Shown here piece after piece: positions 4,895 to 8,274 of a stretch of DNA of 8,274 bases. The stretch is from Burkholderiales bacterium (lineage in GTDB: Bacteria > Pseudomonadota > Gammaproteobacteria > Burkholderiales > Usitatibacteraceae). The stretch is taken from the NCBI GenBank assembly GCA_025936275.1, contig JAICTR010000103.1, forward strand, positions 1 through 8,274. Reading direction: 5' to 3'. Numbering within the stretch: the stretch's first letter is position 1; every line of letters begins with the position of its first letter. The notes below the pieces were generated by a model. That model had not been told where the DNA came from and did no database searches. It saw only the letters and a program-made list of their open reading frames with translations. The position numbers and the translations under genes are program-made.

Positions 4895-7255
4895 ATGGGC
4901 CGGCTCGTGCGCCGAGCCCTTGCCGCCGCGGCCCTCGCGCTCGCCATGTGCCCAGTGCTCGCGCAGACGACTCCTCCCGGCGGCGGCTCCGCGGCCCCGC
5001 GCCTGGTGCCCCTCGAGGTGATCGTGAACGGCGCGCGCAGCGGCACGTGGCTGCTGCTCGAGCGCGGCGGCGCGCTCTACGCGCCGCAGGATGCGTTCGA
5101 GGAGTGGCGCCTGCAGCGCCCGCTCAGCGCCGACACGGTCCAGTTCCGCGGCGCGACGTTCTGGCCGCTCGCCGACATCCCGGGCTTCCGGGCGAAGGTC
5201 GATTACGCGCAGCAATCGGTGGAGCTCGCGTTCTCGCCGCAGGCGTTCGCGGCGCTGCGCATCTCGCCCGAGCTTTCCAAGCGGCCGCGGGCCGGGGCGG
5301 TGCTGCCGAGCGCGTTCTTCAACTACGAAGCGAACGTTTCCGACACGCGCTCGAAGGGCGGCGCCGACGTGGCCGATGTCGGCGTGCTCACCGAGGCGGG
5401 CATCTCGAATTCGTGGGGCGTGCTCACCTCGAGCGGCCTCGCGCAGAACCTCGCCGACGAGGCGACGCTGCCGCGCCGCAAGTTCCTGCGCCTGGAAACG
5501 ACTTTCACGCGCGACTTTCCCGAGCAGAACCGCACGCTGCGCATCGGCGACACGGCGACGCGCTCGGCGATGTGGGGACGCGACGTCTACTTCGGCGGCT
5601 TCCGGCTCGGCACCAACTTCGCCCTCACGCCCGGCTTCGTGAGCCAGCCGCTGCCGGCGCTGACCGGCCTCTCGGCGGCGCCTTCCACCGTCGAGCTCTA
5701 CGTGAACGACGTGCTGCGCCAGGTCTCGAACGTGCCGACCGGCCCCTTCGCGATCGACAACCTGCCGGTGCTCACCGGGCATGGCGAGGCGCGGCTCGTG
5801 GTGCGCGACCTCCTGGGGCGCGAGACGGTGATCGTGCAGTCGTTCTTCACCAGCAGCCAGCTCCTCGCGAAGGGCCTCGACGACTGGAGCATCGAGGGCG
5901 GGCGCGTGAGGAAGGACCTCGGCGTCGAGAGCAACCATTACGGCGATCCGTTCGCCGCGGCCACCTGGCGGCACGGCTTCACCAACTCGGTGACGCTCGA
6001 GAGCCGCGCCGAGGCGAGCCGCGATTTCGGGTTGCTCGGCGGCGGCGTGATCGCGAGCATGCCGTGGCCGATGGTCGCGCGCGTCTCGCTCGTGGGCAGC
6101 AGCGACCACGGGCGCGCCGGCGGCATGTGGTTCGCGGGCATCGATTACGCCGGCGACCGCTTGAGCGCGTCGCTGCAGGCGCAGGGCGGCACGCGCCGCT
6201 TCCGCCAGGTCGGCCAGGATCCGCAGATCGAGCCGACCGTTGGCCTGCAGGTGGCGGGCAACGTCAGCTACTACACCGAGAACCTCGGCACCTTCGGGGT
6301 CGGCTTCGCCACCATCCGCCGCTACGACGCGGAGCCGGTGACGACGCTCTCGGCCAACTACTCGCTGCGTGTCGGGCACACGGCGACGCTCGCGGCCACG
6401 GCGAGCCGCGCGATCGACGGCGGCACCGGCAGCGCGGTCGGCATCAACTTCATCATGCCGATCGACCCGTACCGCATGGCGAGCACCACGTTCAACGCGC
6501 GCGAAGGGCAACGCGACGCCTACGCCTCGGTCTCCGGCGCGCCGCGCCCCGACAGCCACGTCGGCTGGCGCGTGCTCGCGGGGCAGCTCCAGGACCATGG
6601 ACACGCCGAAGGCGGCCTCTACTACTTCGGCGAGCACGGCGATCGCACCGTGGATGCGGTGGCGGATGCGAACCAGTCCACCGTGCGCCTGGGCGCGAAC
6701 GGCGGCATCGTCTTCACCGACGGGCATCTCTTCGCGACACGCCGGCTCGAGGAGAGCTTCGCGGTCGCCGAGGTGCCGGGCTACGCCGACATCGGCATCG
6801 GCCTCGGCAGCAACGTGCTCGCGCGCACCGACAAGGACGGCATCGCGCTCGTGCCGCGCCTGATCCCGTACAACAACAACGCGGTGCGCATCGATCCCAA
6901 GGAGCTGCCGGTGAGCGCCGAGATCGACACCATCGAGATCAACGCGGTGCCGCAATACCGCAGCGCCGTGAAGGTGAAGTTCCCGGTGCGCGGCGGGCGC
7001 GGCGCGCTGCTGAAGATCGTGCTCGACGATGGCGAGGTCGCGCCGGCCGGCGCCACGGTGCACATCGAGGGCGACAAGGAGACGTTCTACGTCGCACGGC
7101 GCGGCGAGGCGTACGTCACCGGGCTCGCCGACGCGAGCGCGCTGGTGCTCGACTGGAACGGCCGGCAGTGCCGCTTCGACGTGAAGCTGCCCCCGCCGGA
7201 CAAGGACGTGATCCCGCGCCTCGGCCCGTACCCCTGCCATGGGGTGGCGCGATGA
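4895..7255 (+). CDS. Outer-membrane pilus usher (FimD/PapC family, CsuD-like)
   Basis: Encodes 786 residues, somewhat shorter than FimD (about 880). It is the outer-membrane beta-barrel that receives chaperone-subunit complexes and polymerises and secretes the fibre. Signal peptide: ALAAAALALAMCPVLA, cleavage near residue 23. Residues about 38-115 form the N-terminal domain (PLEVIVNGARSGTWLLL), which binds chaperone-subunit complexes. The barrel follows, with a plug-like insertion at about 264-312 (TVELYVNDVLRQVSNVPTGPF then LVVRDLLGRETV). The C-terminal domains (about 690-786) include APAGATVHIEG, VARRGEAYVTGL and a cysteine pair, Cys759 and Cys781. Only 7 bp separate it from the chaperone stop and the ribosome binding site is weak, so translational coupling is likely. 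ATG 4895 directly starts the signal peptide. Very long frames overlapping this gene on both strands are composition shadows. Confidence 0.95.
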   Translation: MGRLVRRALAAAALALAMCPVLAQTTPPGGGSAAPRLVPLEVIVNGARSGTWLLLERGGALYAPQDAFEEWRLQRPLSADTVQFRGATFWPLADIPGFRAKVDYAQQSVELAFSPQAFAALRISPELSKRPRAGAVLPSAFFNYEANVSDTRSKGGADVADVGVLTEAGISNSWGVLTSSGLAQNLADEATLPRRKFLRLETTFTRDFPEQNRTLRIGDTATRSAMWGRDVYFGGFRLGTNFALTPGFVSQPLPALTGLSAAPSTVELYVNDVLRQVSNVPTGPFAIDNLPVLTGHGEARLVVRDLLGRETVIVQSFFTSSQLLAKGLDDWSIEGGRVRKDLGVESNHYGDPFAAATWRHGFTNSVTLESRAEASRDFGLLGGGVIASMPWPMVARVSLVGSSDHGRAGGMWFAGIDYAGDRLSASLQAQGGTRRFRQVGQDPQIEPTVGLQVAGNVSYYTENLGTFGVGFATIRRYDAEPVTTLSANYSLRVGHTATLAATASRAIDGGTGSAVGINFIMPIDPYRMASTTFNAREGQRDAYASVSGAPRPDSHVGWRVLAGQLQDHGHAEGGLYYFGEHGDRTVDAVADANQSTVRLGANGGIVFTDGHLFATRRLEESFAVAEVPGYADIGIGLGSNVLARTDKDGIALVPRLIPYNNNAVRIDPKELPVSAEIDTIEINAVPQYRSAVKVKFPVRGGRGALLKIVLDDGEVAPAGATVHIEGDKETFYVARRGEAYVTGLADASALVLDWNGRQCRFDVKLPPPDKDVIPRLGPYPCHGVAR

Positions 7256-7307
7256 GGCGCGCGGCGGGAAACCGCATCGCAGCGGCGCACCCTCACCGTC
7301 ACCTGCT

Positions 7308-7312
7308 AGGAG
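7308..7312 (+). promoter_or_regulatory. Ribosome binding site deciding the tip subunit start
   Basis: AGGAG lies 5 nt before ATG 7318, which starts a clean signal peptide. It argues against the in-frame ATG 7252, which overlaps the usher stop as ATGA and would add 22 residues rich in Arg and His before the signal sequence. Confidence 0.65.
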
Positions 7313-7317
7313 CGACC

Positions 7318-8151
7318 ATGCCCCGAGTCCTCCGCTTCCTCCTCGCCGCCGCGGCGCTCGCGCTGCCCGGCATTTGCCACGCCGCCTACAGCTGCAGCAT
7401 CTCCTCCGGCGGGCTCGGCTACGCGTATTCGCCCAGCACGCCGGGCAACACCATCGTGCAGACGAGCTTCACGATCACCTGCACGCGCGCGCTCTCGGAC
7501 GCGTCCACGATGGCGTACTCGGTTTCCGCCGACAACGGCGCGAACGCGCAGGGCACGCACAACCGGGCGGTCTTCGGCTCCTCGCGGCTTGCGTATGATC
7601 TCTTCAAGGATTCGGCCTGCGGGAGCCAGTGGCGCGGCCCGCAAACGATCACCGGCAACCTGTCTTTCGGGGGCAGCACGTCGGCTTCCACCACCGTCCC
7701 GATCTGGGCCTGCATCGCGTCCGGCCAGAACGTCGCCGCCGGCACTTATTCCGACAGCGTCGCCCTGTCGTTGAGCTACGGCCCGAACCCGCAGTCGACG
7801 GCGCCCGGCACGATCGGCGTCTCGATCTCGACACCCGCGCAATGCAACCTCTCTACGGCGCCGGGCGACATCGTGTTCAACTACGTGACCTTCGGCGGGG
7901 CGGCCAACGCGAGCACGAGCTTCGGCGTGACCTGCTCGACCTACCTTCCGTACACCATGGCCCTCGACGCCACCAGCGGCACGATCCTCGGGCTCAACTA
8001 CACGCTGGCGTTGAGCGCGCCGAGCGCGACGGGCAACGGCGTCGAGCAGACCTTCACCATCTCGGGGAACATCGCCGCGGGCCAGTCGGGCACCTGCGCG
8101 TCGGGCGCCTGCAGCGCCTCGCAGGCGCGCATGCTGACCATCACCTACTGA
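7318..8151 (+). CDS. Two-domain spore coat U protein, probable tip adhesin (CsuE-like)
   Basis: Encodes 277 residues. Signal peptide MPRVLRFLLAAAALALPGICHA, cleaved after residue 22. The first SCPU domain (about 23-155) has Cys26, Cys55, Cys101 and Cys132, the LAYDLFKDSACGSQW block and AGTYSDSVALSLSY typical of SCPU proteins. The second domain (about 164-277) matches the operon's main pilin almost end to end. Its four cysteines (176, 206, 260, 265) fall in near-identical spacing, and 39 of the last 68 residues are identical by hand count. The mature protein reaches its first cysteine after three residues, so it has no N-terminal donor strand and should cap the fibre. Two-domain architecture and last position in the operon match the Csu tip adhesin, which mediates attachment. 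No receptor can be predicted. ATG 7318 is chosen for its AGGAG site. A large inverted repeat starts at the base after the stop. Confidence 0.88.
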   Translation: MPRVLRFLLAAAALALPGICHAAYSCSISSGGLGYAYSPSTPGNTIVQTSFTITCTRALSDASTMAYSVSADNGANAQGTHNRAVFGSSRLAYDLFKDSACGSQWRGPQTITGNLSFGGSTSASTTVPIWACIASGQNVAAGTYSDSVALSLSYGPNPQSTAPGTIGVSISTPAQCNLSTAPGDIVFNYVTFGGAANASTSFGVTCSTYLPYTMALDATSGTILGLNYTLALSAPSATGNGVEQTFTISGNIAAGQSGTCASGACSASQARMLTITY

Positions 8152-8232
8152 GGAAATCGGGGACAGACCCCCATGTCCGCGGGCCGCGCGCGCGGACTCC
8201 CGCTCTTAAATGGGGGTCTGTCCCCGATTTCC
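8152..8232. repeat. 81-bp nested inverted repeat, REPIN/MITE-like, possible bidirectional terminator
   Basis: The arms 8152-8174 and 8210-8232 are perfect 23-bp reverse complements. Each arm also contains a small palindrome (GGGG-ACAGA-CCCC on the left, GGGG-TCTGT-CCCC on the right), as in REP sequences. Between them, 8175-8181 (GTCCGCG) pairs perfectly with 8191-8197 (CGCGGAC), giving a second hairpin inside the first. The element starts at the base after the tip-subunit stop. Two inverted REP-like halves around a short spacer is the REPIN layout, mobilised in known cases by a RAYT transposase elsewhere in the genome. The transcript would form a very stable hairpin that could end or protect the pilus mRNA. 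The inverted repeat is certain; the class is inferred. Confidence 0.85.
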
Positions 8233-8274
8233 CTAGCGGCGGAACTGCGCGAGGACCGAGGAGGTCCAGGTGAG
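8233..8274 (-). CDS. Possible 3' end of a convergent gene (13 residues visible)
   Basis: On the - strand, a frame open from the right edge reads LTWTSSVLAQFRR and stops at TAG (8233-8235), just outside the inverted repeat. The residue pattern is protein-like, and a convergent gene facing the pilus operon across a bidirectional hairpin would be a normal layout. Thirteen residues are too few to prove coding. The same stretch could instead lead into a + strand gene: GGAGG at 8260-8264 sits 5 nt before a GTG at 8270. Confidence 0.25.
   Translation of the reverse strand, partial: LTWTSSVLAQFRR

Noticed and set aside
4787..7240. 817-codon open frame on the - strand opposite the usher
   Set aside because: Composition is Arg/Ala/His/Glu-rich with no recognisable domain, and it is fully antisense to a well-supported usher gene.
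4948..7317. Long + strand open frame running in front of and into the tip subunit (1067 codons in total)
   Set aside because: It lies out of frame inside the usher and has the Arg/Ala-rich composition of a shadow frame. Only the part from 7318 has a signal peptide, ribosome binding site and domains.
7252..7317. ATG 7252 (ATGA overlap with the usher stop) as the tip subunit start
   Set aside because: It adds a 22-residue Arg/His-rich leader before a complete signal peptide, while ATG 7318 has AGGAG at 5-nt spacing. Not fully excluded.
1..8274. CRISPR arrays, tRNA or rRNA genes, complete insertion sequences, riboswitches
   Set aside because: No spaced direct repeats, no cloverleaf or rRNA-like stretch, no transposase-like protein, and the only gaps above 60 bp (1782-1872, 3036-3235, 7256-7317) hold no recognisable structured RNA beyond the hairpins listed.

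Overview
The window is GC-rich DNA with strong third-position G/C bias. The neighbourhood (mltF, ispD, ispF, and a spore-coat-U-type pilus operon) suggests a high-GC Proteobacterium, most likely a betaproteobacterium. That taxonomy is an inference from gene content and style; there is no rRNA or other marker here.

Left part (1-3035), housekeeping. A histidine phosphatase cut by the left edge (1-423, +) converges on and overlaps by 25 bp a lipoprotein lytic transglycosylase of the MltF type (399-1781, -). A 91-bp divergent intergenic region separates mltF from ispD (1873-2565, +) and ispF (2568-3035, +), which encode the third and fifth enzymes of the methylerythritol phosphate isoprenoid pathway and are almost fused end to start. 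A GC-rich hairpin followed by TTTT closes this unit.

Middle and right part (3036-8151), accessory. After a 200-bp non-coding gap holding a candidate CRP-type operator and a fitting -10 element, five tightly packed + strand genes form a compact chaperone-usher pilus operon of the archaic (Csu-like, spore coat U) type. They are a single-domain pilin (3236-3664), a small secreted protein of no recognised family that looks like a diverged minor subunit (3695-4126), a periplasmic pilus chaperone (4123-4887), an outer-membrane usher (4895-7255) and a two-domain tip subunit (7318-8151). The chaperone should fold subunits in the periplasm, the usher should assemble and export them, and the two-domain protein should leave first as the fibre tip. 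The C-terminal domain of the tip protein is clearly a paralogue of the main pilin, while its N-terminal domain starts right after the signal peptide with no donor-strand extension, as expected of a distal tip subunit.

Right edge (8152-8274). An 81-bp element with a perfect 23-bp inverted repeat and a second nested hairpin begins at the base after the last pilus stop codon. It resembles a REPIN or small non-autonomous element and could act as a bidirectional terminator. Beyond it may lie the tail of a convergent gene.

Nothing here is a wholly new system. The items most worth a second look are the unrecognised small subunit (3695-4126), the pilin/tip domain duplication, the ambiguous chaperone start (GTG overlap versus CTG with a good ribosome binding site), the CRP-like promoter, and the terminal inverted repeat.
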